A stretch of DNA of 64,000 bases from Numida meleagris (lineage: Eukaryota > Chordata > Aves > Galliformes > Numididae): positions 81,857,575 to 81,921,574 of the forward strand of contig NC_034412.1 in NCBI RefSeq assembly GCF_002078875.1, given 5' to 3'. A program made the position numbers and the translations under genes. Below the pieces are notes generated by a model. It made no database searches. It had not been told where the DNA came from and was given only the letters and a program-made list of their open reading frames with translations. Positions 1 through 11,048 of the stretch are shown here, piece after piece. Each line of letters begins with the position of its first letter. Within the stretch, counting starts at the first letter, position 1.

Positions 1-762
1 GAGCTCCCCTGGGTTGGCCTTGCCTTCCCACCAGGTGCTCAATCACTGTTTCAAGCCGTGACTTAGTATTTCCATTACAGAAGTGAACATAGATGATCTT
101 ATACCTGAATACTTGTTAACCAAGATTAACCATTCAAGAACAGAATACGCTATTTTGTTGTAAAGAAACTGGACAAGCGGAAGTGGTAATCTAGTTCCTA
201 TTTTCCAAACAAAATTTTGCAAGTGAGAATTTCAGATTCTTTCTGCAAGTCTGTTACAGTGGGTACAGTAAATCTCAGGAGACTCATTAGAGATTCAAAG
301 TTGTTTCTGCATTACATCCTTTTGTTAACATTATAGAGTTTTCCAGATTTCATGGACACAGCTACAAAGTCATTTTTCCAGTTTTGCATGAATATACATT
401 TTCCAGAGAACAGCTTCGGCAGTTCCAAACTTTTGCCAGTTCCAAGAGGGACCCTTCCACCACAAAGTAGAATGAAGGCAGAACAGTGTGTCAGGGAATC
501 CCTACTTTAAAAAATTCAAGGTAACTTTACAACACCATCTAGATGAAGATTCTTTATCTTGTGATGACACACAAGTCTTCTTTGTGGAGTAGCATGAAGG
601 GATCATAATCTAAGATTCTTCATGGGAATTTGGAAGATCAATAACAAGGCCATTTAGAAGATATGTCAATACCAGGAAATAAGCTGCATATTATAACATA
701 ATTTAAAAAAGATATAAATATTGCCTACATAATCTTTACAGGACTTTCAAGAGGCACCTTTA

Positions 763-766
<4 letters not shown>
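1..766. other. non-coding, nothing recognised
   Basis: AT-rich sequence with stops in all frames. I see no repeat family, RNA gene or splice-flanked open frame here. It ends at the TG microsatellite. Confidence 0.5.

Positions 767-807
<41 letters not shown>
767..807. repeat. (TG)n microsatellite
   Basis: About twenty uninterrupted TG dinucleotides. The purity and length suggest a length-polymorphic locus. It lies about 200 bp from the solo LTR but outside its target duplications, so the two are independent. Confidence 0.95.
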
Positions 808-809
<2 letters not shown>

Positions 810-1009
810 CAGTAGTCATGATTTTCTGTCTTCCACAGAGGTCTGAGATCTGCTCTGTCTCTTGACAGGAGCTGCATATAATCTTCAGCAATGAAACTAG
901 GTAAATTAACATGAGGAAATAATTTAGTTAAAATGTTCTCAGCAACAAAAGAGCATCATCTGTGTTACTGAGACCTACTTACAAGCTAGAGAATTGATTC
1001 TTTTGCTTT

Positions 1010-1550
1010 CTTCCTGTCAACGGTTTACGGGCATTCGGCCCGATTCCGTGATGAAGGGGACGGGGGACCCACAGACCCACGACCCAGGAAAAGGGAAAAG
1101 GGGAAAAGGGTAAGGAGATGGCCCTGAGAGCAAAGAACAGCGGCAACAATCTGAGGAGAAACAAACTAATTTACTAAATAAGATATTGGAACGCCAAACA
1201 ACACACTATAATACAACATAATTACAATTTAAGCTGATAAATCCAATACAGAGAGAGAGAGAATGTCCCAAAATCAAGGTAGGCCTTACTCTACTACCGA
1301 TGATAAGACGGCTGGAGAGTGAGGTGCTGCCAAGACGAGAGATGGCGGAAAAAGGCACGAGGTCTCGTGATCTGCAAGTTTTTATACTGTGAGCTTTTAT
1401 CTTTTCCCTCCGGCTGGAAAATGGTAACAGAGGAGAAAAGTACCATGGGGACTGTAGTAGTCCTTCTCTTCTGAGAACCAGGTACATTCACTACATGATG
1501 TTATGATGTGGAATACCAATAACCAAAAATCACAAAACCATGACACTTCC
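1010..1550 (-). mobile_element. Complete solo LTR of an avian endogenous retrovirus (ERVL-like), with target-site duplication
   Basis: The element occupies 1015-1545 (531 bp). It begins TGTCA and ends TGACA on the plus strand, a perfect 5-bp terminal inverted repeat with TG...CA ends. CTTCC occurs on both sides (1010-1014 and 1546-1550), a 5-bp target duplication. Read on the minus strand it has a TATAAAA box (1380-1386), followed by what would be R and U5, the latter with a G/A-run segment near 1084-1114 (plus-strand sense). There is no internal retroviral sequence, primer-binding site or second LTR, so it is a solo LTR left by recombination. A 5-bp duplication and this organisation are typical of bird ERV LTRs. 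ERVL is my best family guess from general resemblance. The short open frames inside it are not genes. Confidence 0.85.
1380..1386 (-). promoter_or_regulatory. TATA box of the solo LTR
   Basis: TATAAAA on the minus strand, about 160 bp from the U3 start at 1545, a normal position for an LTR promoter. Initiation would be expected about 25-30 bp downstream, near 1350. Whether it is active cannot be told from sequence. Confidence 0.5.
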
Positions 1551-3040
1551 CTTCAATTAAAAATATCATTCTTATGGACTGGATTCAGAAATTGTTTGTA
1601 TAATGTAGGTGATGAAGATGACAGCACCCCACCTGTAGTATTTTTGCATACAGAACTGGTCATGTCAGGCCTATACTGAATACACTACAACCCTTTTCCT
1701 GTTCATGAGTCTGCTATTTAAAAATCTACACCTGTGACTGTTTAATTTTCACACCGTTAATTTCCTTTTTCTTCTTTAAAACTAAGTCAGTCTACTAATT
1801 GGGTTGGTATCATTACAAAATTTACAGTAAGAAATTTATATCTCACATGGATGAAGAGTAATATGATCTGGCTTTCAATCATATGCTCTTCATGAATTAG
1901 TTGTTCATAGATCATTATAAAAAGGAAGAAAAAAGACAAGGCTATAGTCTGGAATCACTATTTCTAATTATTTTGATATATATTCTTGAAACAAGATGAC
2001 AAAATTAATGCAGAGCTTTTTTTTTTAAGCACCACTGTAACATTTTGCAAAAGTTTTTCTTTTAATGAGGATTAAAATCTTTATTTCTCTGGAACTGATC
2101 ATTAGACTGTTTCACAATTCTAAATCAACATATTCAAAGGCTAAGCCAGGGATGTAAAAACCATAAAATTGTCTCAGCACATATATCAAAGATTATGTTT
2201 ATTTTCCTGCTGATTCAGGAGACTGGTTAGATTTAATTTGCTGATTGCAGCTGAATCATGGTTTCAAGTTGTTGTGTGATTTTTTTTTTTCCAAGTTGAT
2301 AGCTCTGATTCTTATTATGTCACCTGTCTTCAAAAATCAAAGCTTTAATAATCTGGTCTTCTATTGTTAATTTTTAAATATATTTCAAAATACATGGTAA
2401 ATATTGAATAAATGCTAAAAGCCACACAGCCCTCAGACTCATTAAAACACTACTCATTAAAAAAAATGCTTATGCCTTTGTCATAAGTGCATGCAAATTA
2501 TCCCCTTTGTGTGAAACTATGATAGTTTTATACCATTTTAATTTCCATTTTTTAGGAAAAGAAGCCACCAGCACAGTTTGTAGACTGAAATCTGGACAGC
2601 AGCCCCATAACTGCACATGAGGAAATATCACTTTTTTCCTATCTTTCTGCTCCTTGCCCCCTCTAAAACTGTAGCCTGTGCATGCCTTTATAACCTTTCT
2701 AGTGCATATTCACCCTAAAAATCACTGAATTTTTTATTTATCGTAAGTCAAATTTCTTTGTCTTGCCTTTTTTCACCATTAAGATAATGATAATAGACAC
2801 AAAAAAGAGGCAGTGATAAAAATCTTTGATAATATTTTGGTTTGAAGGCTTTAGAGAAAGGAGATCGAGGAAAAACAACAACATAAACAAACCAAAGAAA
2901 CAACAGAAAGTTGCACAGATGACTTTAAGTAGCCCAAGAGACTACACCAAGCCCGGACAGTGAAAAATTTCCATTACATCATTCATGTTACATGTTGCAT
3001 GATAATTTACATTGCAAATAATATATGAGTCTTTTGTTCT
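1551..3040. other. non-coding; possible 3' UTR of the candidate gene at its right end
   Basis: AT-rich, with a poly-T run near 2281. The part from about 2733 to 3040 would be 3' UTR if the exon pair to its right is real. Nothing else is recognised. Confidence 0.4.
2733..2738 (-). promoter_or_regulatory. possible polyadenylation signal (AATAAA)
   Basis: AATAAA on the minus strand about 300 nt downstream of the candidate stop codon at 3041-3043. The hexamer is common by chance in AT-rich DNA, so it only supports the neighbouring gene model weakly. Confidence 0.2.
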
Positions 3041-3246
3041 TTAAGCTGACGGTGATTTGGGAATCACTAGCATTTGCTGAGCCTTGTGAACATCAGCATT
3101 AACTGTTCTGGTAAGGGGCAGAGACCGCTTCCATCTGACCTCAACTTGATTGTCATATACTGATGGAAAAAGCTCCAGGGAACATACTTCTATTAAATGG
3201 ACAGAATACTTAAATGGTCTGACAGGAAGTGTCAAAAGCAGGGCCT
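3041..3246 (-). CDS. Putative terminal coding exon of an unrecognised minus-strand gene (partial)
   Basis: The frame is open for 68 codons from just behind an AG acceptor (intron side 3247-3248) to a TAA stop at 3041-3043. It starts two bases into a codon and so joins in frame to the candidate exon at 3420-3567 across a 173-bp intron. The encoded segment starts EALLLTLPVRPF and ends MLVIPKSPSA. It has a mixed, protein-like composition with W, C, H and charged residues, unlike the low-complexity frames nearby. I see no signal peptide or membrane segment and cannot assign a domain. The acceptor's pyrimidine tract is weak (a T-rich run interrupted by GAAAGAGACAG), which is the main doubt. It could be a chance open frame or an old pseudogene. 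The product is not recognised. Confidence 0.3.
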
Positions 3247-3419
3247 CTCTGTCTCTTTCAAAAAGAAAATGTTTTCTTCAAACTGTTTATTTAAATTTGT
3301 ACCAAAGCTCATTTCAAGAGCTTTGACAGCTCAGTCACTGGAGACACAGCTACTTTAGACATCTGGGTGCACAGCCTCTGGTGTAAGTGTACCAGACCTA
3401 GAAGGAGTTTCTTATTTAC

Positions 3420-3567
3420 CCCTGTCATCTTGAAGTCCATGTAAGGTGGCAGCTAAATCTGGTGCTGATAATTGTTTTTTTATTACACTTTTTGTATCAA
3501 AGCCCATCTTGTATGCTAATGAAGCATGCTCACTGAGAGATAAGTACTGCAAAACCAGTGATGTAAT
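3420..3567 (-). CDS. Putative internal coding exon of the same unrecognised minus-strand gene (partial)
   Basis: On the minus strand a strong acceptor (TTTTTTGTTTTATTCCCCTCAG) precedes an open frame of 49 codons plus one base, ending at a GTAAAT donor at 3414-3419. The frame enters in phase 0 and leaves in phase 1, matching the next exon. The peptide begins ITSLVLQYLSLSEHASLAYK and continues with a basic stretch (KSVIKKQLSAPDL). It reads like part of a folded helical protein, but I cannot name the family. The donor matches consensus only moderately. The call rests on splice-site quality, phase agreement and composition. Upstream exons would lie at higher coordinates, and I could not identify one convincingly before 34 kb. 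Confidence 0.35.
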
Positions 3568-6500
3568 CTGAGGGGAATAAAACAAAAAAGCAGGCACCTA
3601 GAGAAATATAGCAGCTACATCTACACAAGACTGCTTTGATCTATGGTCTTGACTCCTGGTGTGCCAAACTATCAGTCCTTACCTGGAGGATTATCTGCAT
3701 TGTTGCCACTGTGATGGCCAGATTGTTGAGTTTTGGAGAAAATATTGGAAGTACTCTGTTTTTTTTTTTTGTAGCATCGTGTTGTGAAACTAAGTGCTAA
3801 TGGACAAGACATCTAGATATGAAATGTCAAGAAGTAAGACTCAGAAGTCTAGTCTCTACAGCTTAATACTGTTTTGTCAACATGTCTCTGTGCAACTTTA
3901 GAAAGGTAACAGCTCTGCAGCTTTCTTCTGTTAGAAAGAAAGACTGAGCAGACTCAAAAGATTTTCATTTCCTAAACATTTTTTATGTTGTAATAAAGCT
4001 TTGCTTAAATCAGAATACAAGAACTCCTTAAGCAACAAAAATCTTAAGATTTCTGGATCAACAGTCTTGTCCATTGTACCCTTGGCAGAAAATCCCTTTT
4101 CTTCCAATCTGCCTTTCTAGCAGATGGCTTTCTGAGGGTTCAAGCTTTAAGTGGTCCACTCTAGATATGTAAGAACACCTTCTCTCTTTCCACACCAAAG
4201 TTCAGCAGAGGATCTCCTACAAATAAGTATACTACCAATGAATTCTAAATTGGGTCCTTTTGCTCACCCTACTTGCAAATATGCCTGCCTCCTTCTCAAA
4301 TTCAGTATCTCCTAGCTAAGCCCATCAATTTATTTTCAGGTAGAAGTAATATGCTTCTCTCAGAAGGGTTGAATCTAAACTAAGTGCAGCAGCCCTGGCC
4401 ACATAAATAGTACACTTTTCTTATTAATGCTCAGCACATCAGGTTCAGTGATGAAACTGTGACTACTGAGGTAGCAAACTAATTATTTTCATTCTCTTTC
4501 TCCTTCACTCCTGTTGGTCCTCAGAAGCAGTGGAATTGTTTCTATTAAGTTCTTTGCGATGCCAGAAGTATCATTAGGAATGTCTATACTCACGCACAGT
4601 AAAAAGTTGACTCATCCAACTGGTGATAGGCTCTCTAACTACAGAACACTCCTCAGGAAATTACCTTCATCCAGGAGATGTTCTCCTTTCAGAGGCAAGC
4701 CCTGTATGAGCCCAGGGAGAGGTGGACCTTGGGTACACCCTTTCCAGTCCATTTCCGAGTGGGTGACCTGGAAATATTAAAGCTCGAGCAGTGCTATGGC
4801 CATCTGCAGCATGACTCCAAAGAGACAGTATGGGTGTACTCATCTTTGCTCCAATTTGCTCATCTTTCTCCACAGTTCAAGGAGGCACATTTATCTGTGT
4901 GCTGAGGTCACAGAGCCTCTCACTGATCCAATATGTATAGGAATACGCACATTCTTCTCACTTTGATTTGTATCTATAGCCAGGCTATGAACAGGGCCAA
5001 CGAGTACATGATTTTTGTGAAACTTACAGGTTAATACCTGTGGAAGAATAAATCTATTAAAAGTTCCACAATGTGCTTTATTAGCTATACAGAATTAATT
5101 GTTGTAGGGCGATCCTCTTTTGACCTCAGATTCACAACTCAGTAACTGTCAAGTCAATTCAGGATTTTAAACAGTACTATTGTCTTTTTAAATATCTAAT
5201 ATATTTTTGTTTCTAAGAATAAGCATGTAATGTAAAGATCTATTAAAATGCTTTCAGAGAAAAGGAAAATAACTTTAATTGAAAGTTTAGTCTCAGCAAA
5301 ATCAAAACCTAGTAGATTTCTGCAGTGTCACCAGATATATTTATACAAGGAACATATGTATACATGTATATTTATAACAGATATTCCACTACTGCATTTG
5401 TGGCAGCAGTGAGTATAATAAATATGACAATTTTTAAAATATTGAGAGAACATTTCTATCATTAAACTGCTGAAGCATCCACACATTTCTCCTTAAATCT
5501 TTCATGACACAACGTTCCTCAAACATTCCATGCTCAACTTTTTAACATTTCAAGCCTTCTATAATATTTATAAATTTTTAAAAAGTAAGTTTTTTACAGA
5601 GGAAATGGCTGAATCAGGTAAAGATAATGTTGTTTGCTAAAATCAAAATACTAAGTTAAATATATAGATAATAATATATAATATTGAATGAACATCCCTT
5701 ATAGCTTTCTCTTTTGATGTTACATACCCTTAGTTCAGTAGTTAGTTATTCTCATGGTCAATTCCAAATATATGTCATAAATTCTTTGTTGCAATATGTT
5801 ACTTCTATGAAAAAATACATGCATCTCAGTGCATTTAATAGGGTTTTTTTAATTTCTAATAAAAAAGATTGTTAATGAAGTAGCAAATACTGAAAAAGTT
5901 TCTCTAACATCCCCATTTTTGACATGCATAAGGAACTCTAAAGCGACAGCTGAGAAATCCTTTCCTTATATCCAAAAGTATTTCTAATAGCTGGAAAAGA
6001 TTTTAGAACTCTTTCATCTACAGGTTATGGAGACAGTTTTCAAGGTTTCCATAAAATCCTGGCAAAATACAGTATAATTCTTAAATTCTTTGCCTTTTGA
6101 AGCAAAAGGAATAAAGTTATTTTCCTCAGACTTTAGATCAAACAATAATATAGTTATAGCATATTCTCCTATGTTGTCCATTCTAAGTGGCTTGTTGTAC
6201 TTTGACATATTCCTAACGCCATTATTTTACTCTCATGGAGATAATCATCAGAATAAACAACTGTGGTGCTGAGCTGCCTGCTGTGTTAAACCACATCTAG
6301 TGGCAATGAACTTTATTGTTTAATTTTGATTTATGCAAATAGCACTTGCTTTCCTTATTAAATTCTGGTCTTATAATATTCTTACACCATTTTTTCTTTG
6401 CTTTTATTGATTAGTGGAAAGGCATATTGATGATGATGAATGGACTGGGATATGAGCAACGAAATTCAACATGCTGGTTGTCTGAGCTGCTAGCAACTGA

Positions 6501-8404
6501 GGGCTGCCCTGAAAAACAGAATGATCTGATGGCTGGGCAGGAAGGACTGTGGCATCCCTGAGTCCTAAAGGTCATGCTCTTACAAGAATAAGCATAAAAA
6601 AACTGCAAAGAAATGTGTGCTATTAGTTAGAAGCTATTTGTTAAAAAAAAAAAAATCCTGCTATTAATTAGAGAGTGGAATCTATGAGATAGCTTGCTAT
6701 CATCTTGTAATAAATTAAAGAATCTGAAGAATGTGTAGCTGAATACCTTTGGTGAAGACATGTTTATTGAATGATTCCAAAAGACCCTCAACCTGGGCAT
6801 CAAAAGGGAGCACTGATGTCAATAGTTTATACCGTGTGAAGGAAGATACATTACCTTAAGCGTGGTCATAGTGTTGAATGGTTTTGAACTAATTCATCTC
6901 TTTGTCTAAAAGATGACCAGTAAAGCTGAATGTTCAGACAAGGAGTGATATGAAGCTGGATCCTAATTTGTTCCAGTCTGTATTCTTCTATGGAGATACT
7001 GATGTCATTCAAATGATAGTATCACCATAGAGAAAATGTTTCCCAAAAAATAAAAAGCAGTTCAGTACAGAAACATTTTTTTAGCATGAAAAATAATTGT
7101 TCTTTTCCCTGCCTACTCTGAACTATTGCAACAATAAAAAGCTAAAAGTTTTTCACTTCTATTCTCAATTTTTATCATGACTACATTCAATAAATTTTGT
7201 TGTTCTGGTCTATTTTTGAAATAATTTCTCCAGATTAATGACTGTCTCAAAATAAGATATAATTTTAGGAAGAACAAAACAAAGGATCCTTTCCATGTCC
7301 CAGTGATTAATATTGTATTCCAAAAGTACTTAATGAAAATAAATATAAATTTTGGCATTATTCTGATTAAGGGCAATGATTCTTGTGTACTTAGATATAT
7401 GATTAAATTATCATCGGAAATGATGACATGTCTACATAAAGCTTTTAAAATATCATATTCTGCAAAATACCTCATGATCAGTGGGAAGACCATCAGATGA
7501 ATTACGTAACGGTGATTATGATGGAATTTTCATGATATTTTGGGAACCAGTATATTTTTGATTCTAATGATTCTGTAATGAAGTCTTTTCCCTTCCCTTT
7601 CTTCTCCTGTCATTGTCATCAGCAGAAAAATAGAAAACTGGGTCTTAATGAATACAACTGATAGTGTAATCACTAAGCATCAGAGTGTGGTGAACTGAGA
7701 CTGTGATAATCAAAGCCACAGGCACTGAGGTTTTAAACAACTAAGGAAAGTGTACGATTTCCCAAACTCTAATTCTTTTGAAAATGGCAACATTACAATT
7801 ATCAAAATTTAGGTCCAGATATATGCAGGAACAAAAATGAAATTACAGCTTAAATTTACAAGTCCAAATAATTTTAATGGAAATAGGGAGAAAAGAGGAG
7901 AAGAGGAATTATCCTTCTCCATGGTGGACTGGTCTAGGACCATCAGCTGTGAAAATACATGACCATATTATATTCAGAAGCTGGAAAAATATTCATGTTC
8001 TTATTTTATGAGAGAAAAAAGACTTGATGGTAGCTAGAATAAAGTTTCAGATCCTCAGCTGCCAGGAGCTTCTTGCTGTACCTTGACTAGCTTCACAGCA
8101 GTGTGCATTCACACTATTTATGAAAATGTCTCTGCAGTAACTATTTTTTCTCACCTTCTCATTACTTTCATTTTGTTCTGCTCTCCTTGGTGACTTAAGG
8201 CTAATGCCTATGAAGTGCCAGTAAAATAACATTATCATTCATTTAAATAATCTTTTCTCTAGGCAAAATTTTCAGGTAACATCATAGTGGATTATTTTGC
8301 TAAACTGGACATTATAGTCTTGAGACATTAGTTTTGTATGGAATGGAAGATGAATAAACAAAACATTCACTGCATCAAATTAAGTATTTAGATTTGTTAT
8401 TACA
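3568..8404. other. non-coding AT-rich stretch, no gene seen
   Basis: About 4.8 kb with no recognised repeat family or RNA gene. It holds short A/T runs, an AT-rich patch around 5330-5380, and two slightly less AT-rich patches (about 4660-4900 and 6420-6600) that are open over short distances on both strands but show no consistent exon structure. Confidence 0.4.
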
Positions 8405-8936
8405 TAGATGTCTTCAAAAGAAATGCCTCCTATTTTTTTCCATGGAAACTGCAAGAGATACAAAGAGCACAAGAAGACAATTTAATAGAGTAACTTCTCA
8501 GCTGCACAATACTATTTTTCAGTGTAGTCACCGCTGTTAGCTACGTGTTTTTGCCTGTGATGAACAAGTGCCTGCATTCCCTGCTCATAAAAATCTGCAC
8601 CAGCGGAGATGACCCACTATCGCCACTGCTGAAACACACCACCAGTCGCCTCACTGTGCTCACTGTTTGGTCTCCATAAACACTCAGCAAGTGTTGATGA
8701 GTGTCAATGGGTGCAATTTTTTCCACACAGAGGAATTCGATGATACATCTTTCCTTCATATGCACTTCCATCTCAGACACCATTTTGTTTCTGCTGCCAT
8801 CTGTCATACAGCAACAACATGTAATGGAATATTGGTGGGAAAATTCCACCTCTACTGCTGTACCACCAACATCTGCCTCTGATGCACGGGTCAACATAAT
8901 AAAATATGAGGCACTACTTTCAGAGCAGCCCTCATA
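8405..8936 (-). mobile_element. Internally deleted mariner-type DNA transposon (Galluhop/Mariner1_GG-like), copy 1
   Basis: A non-autonomous mariner-family element of about 530 bp. The ends are inverted copies built around AAAGTAATGCCTCCTATTTT (diverged at both ends here), and TA dinucleotides at 8405-8406 and 8935-8936 fit mariner TA target duplication. On the minus strand, from an ATG at 8769-8771, a helix-turn-helix-like N-terminal segment is readable (motif VYGDQTVSTVRR, then FSSGDSG), as in mariner transposases. Soon after (about 8620-8640) the sequence jumps to the family's C-terminal tail, which is out of frame in this copy. The whole catalytic D,D-domain region is missing, so this copy cannot encode a transposase and would depend on an autonomous relative. 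The family name is from memory and should be confirmed. Confidence 0.8.
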
Positions 8937-11007
8937 TTTTTAACATACTGTGCATTCTAAGTCTGGTTTTGCATGCACAATTGGTTTAGAACTCTTTATA
9001 CTCCAAGTGATTAGGATATGTTTCTCTGTCTTGTATTGCTCATTGGATTTTTTCGCATATCTGATAGTTTCTCCTTAAAGTGGCATTAATCTCCTCTTTA
9101 GATCTCTCTGATAGAAAATCGAGCCATGGTACAAAACAATTTTTCTAACATATTTTAAACACATTCGCTTTTTTGTTTCAAACTTTATAAAACCTTAGTG
9201 ACTTTCTAGAGATCAGATTCAGTTCACAATGCTTTAAAAGTATGAATATGTGAGAGTGGGTAGTATCAAAGACAGTATGCTGTCTTTGGACTGACAGAGA
9301 ACTTTGCTTTGATTTAGTCTCTTAACAGTATTATTTTCCAGAAAAGACATATCAGTCCACTTTTCTGACAAGTTTTATTATTAGAATACTTGGTTGTTGT
9401 TTTATTGTAGCTCTTGGGAGAGAAAGGAAGTGGACTGTATGAACTTGAAATAAAGCAGAATATGTGGTTGTGAAACATACACTTTCAAAAGCAATGAGAT
9501 AGATAAATATTTGTTATGTTAATCTACAAAATTACTTTTATTATTCGACCCATATGGCTATGTGAATACCAGCGTATACAATTCAATCATATAACCCAGT
9601 TTTACAAAAAATGCAGCCTTAGAACTAAACACATTTTTCTGCTGTGTCAAAGGTGAATCATTTCCTTATGTCTGACATATCAGGATATGAAGGAAGATTA
9701 CTTTCACAGACAAACAAGAGACAGCTGCCCTTGATAATATAAGATTTATTCTTAACATTCTTTTCAAAGGATCCATTTCTGTCCAAATTTTCATAATGCA
9801 ACAGGACTTCTACAAACTGTATGTGAATACAAAAAACAAAGTGAGGCAAGACAAGAATACCATCTTTCTGCTCTCGCTTTTGGTGAACAGAAATTCACCC
9901 ATCACAAACTGAATTCAGATATAGCCAGCTGTAATACACAGACTGGAAAGATGGAATCAACTTTTTCAGTTTAGATGCAGAAAATCTGCTTCTTGGATAA
10001 CTGCTTAAAGTATATGTATACACCAGCTGAATTTTGCAAGAGCTCAATTGGAGTGTGTTGGTTGATAAACGGTCTGCAAGATATTTGGTCAAGAGCATTC
10101 TGTGGCAGAGTTATTTATACAGCTATATTTCTCCTCTAATGTGCAATATATAGTGGAAATTCAAGTTTATTAAGTCACCGATAATAGCAGTTTTACATGT
10201 TGTTTCACGTTTTTCAAATATATTTGAGTACGCTGTATATACACATAAGTCAGCATCACATTGTGATGAGACTGATTAGGAATTGGAGTCAGATCTGAAC
10301 AGCTTATGTCTCTTGTAAACTTTTCTGTGATAGTAATGAAAGATGAAAGCTTAATATCTCTTGTAGAACCGAGGGATGAACAATCATGTGATGCCTGTGA
10401 ACTGATTTATTTGATTTATTTTCTAACTACATATCATTAATCTGTGATCAGTTTATGTAACAATGTGCAACTAAATTGGCATTGTTTGCATGAATATTCA
10501 TGTTAAGTAATCCTCTGAAATTGTCTTCCAACTAGCTCTCAGTTTTTGCTATTACCTGAGAATCCTACACTTTCTGTTGCTATGGGAGAGCTGTGCACTG
10601 TCCCAAAGATCTTGCCACTGTACTCTTGCAAACTGATAATGTGACTCCAGAGATTTTCAGCTTAGTGATGTTCTAAACTTTAAATTATTTAGTCTGTTCT
10701 TAGCACCTTTAATTTCATGATCATAGACAAAAGCCATTAATGTTTTGTTTTTTTTTTTAATACTGTTTGAAATAAGTCACTTGTAAAATATCCTACCACA
10801 CAATGGTTAAAATTACTGAAGGAGTTTGAATGTTGTCCTTGTAATATCCTTACAATTATGTATTAATGATTTATTTTACTCTTGGCTACTATAACAGAAC
10901 AACCAACAGCTTTATAAACATTTTTTATGACACTGCTTGCATCATCACAATATTAGTAATATGTTTCAGATATGCAATTGCTTGAAAATTATACTTGGAT
11001 TTCAAAA
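8937..11007. other. non-coding AT-rich stretch
   Basis: No gene or repeat family recognised. It contains a 9-bp perfect hairpin (9267-9288), a 15-bp palindrome (10254-10268) and poly-T near 10748. Confidence 0.4.
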
Positions 11008-11048
11008 ACAAACAAACAAACAAACAAAAAAAAAAAAAACAAACAAAA
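11008..11048. repeat. (CAAA)n / A-rich simple repeat
   Basis: Repeated CAAA units run into a pure A tract and back into CAAAC units. It could be the decayed tail of a retroposed sequence, but no element body is recognisable on either side. Confidence 0.85.

Noticed and set aside
979..1491. Three overlapping minus-strand open frames of 61-93 codons
   Set aside because: They lie wholly or mostly inside the solo LTR, have no retroviral protein motifs, and overlap each other in different frames.
4665..4767. Possible minus-strand exon (acceptor ...TTTAATATTTCCAG, donor GAAG then GTAATT), open in one frame
   Set aside because: Its exit phase (1) does not fit the entry phase (0) of the next candidate exon at 3567, the acceptor tract is weak, and the opposite strand is equally open.
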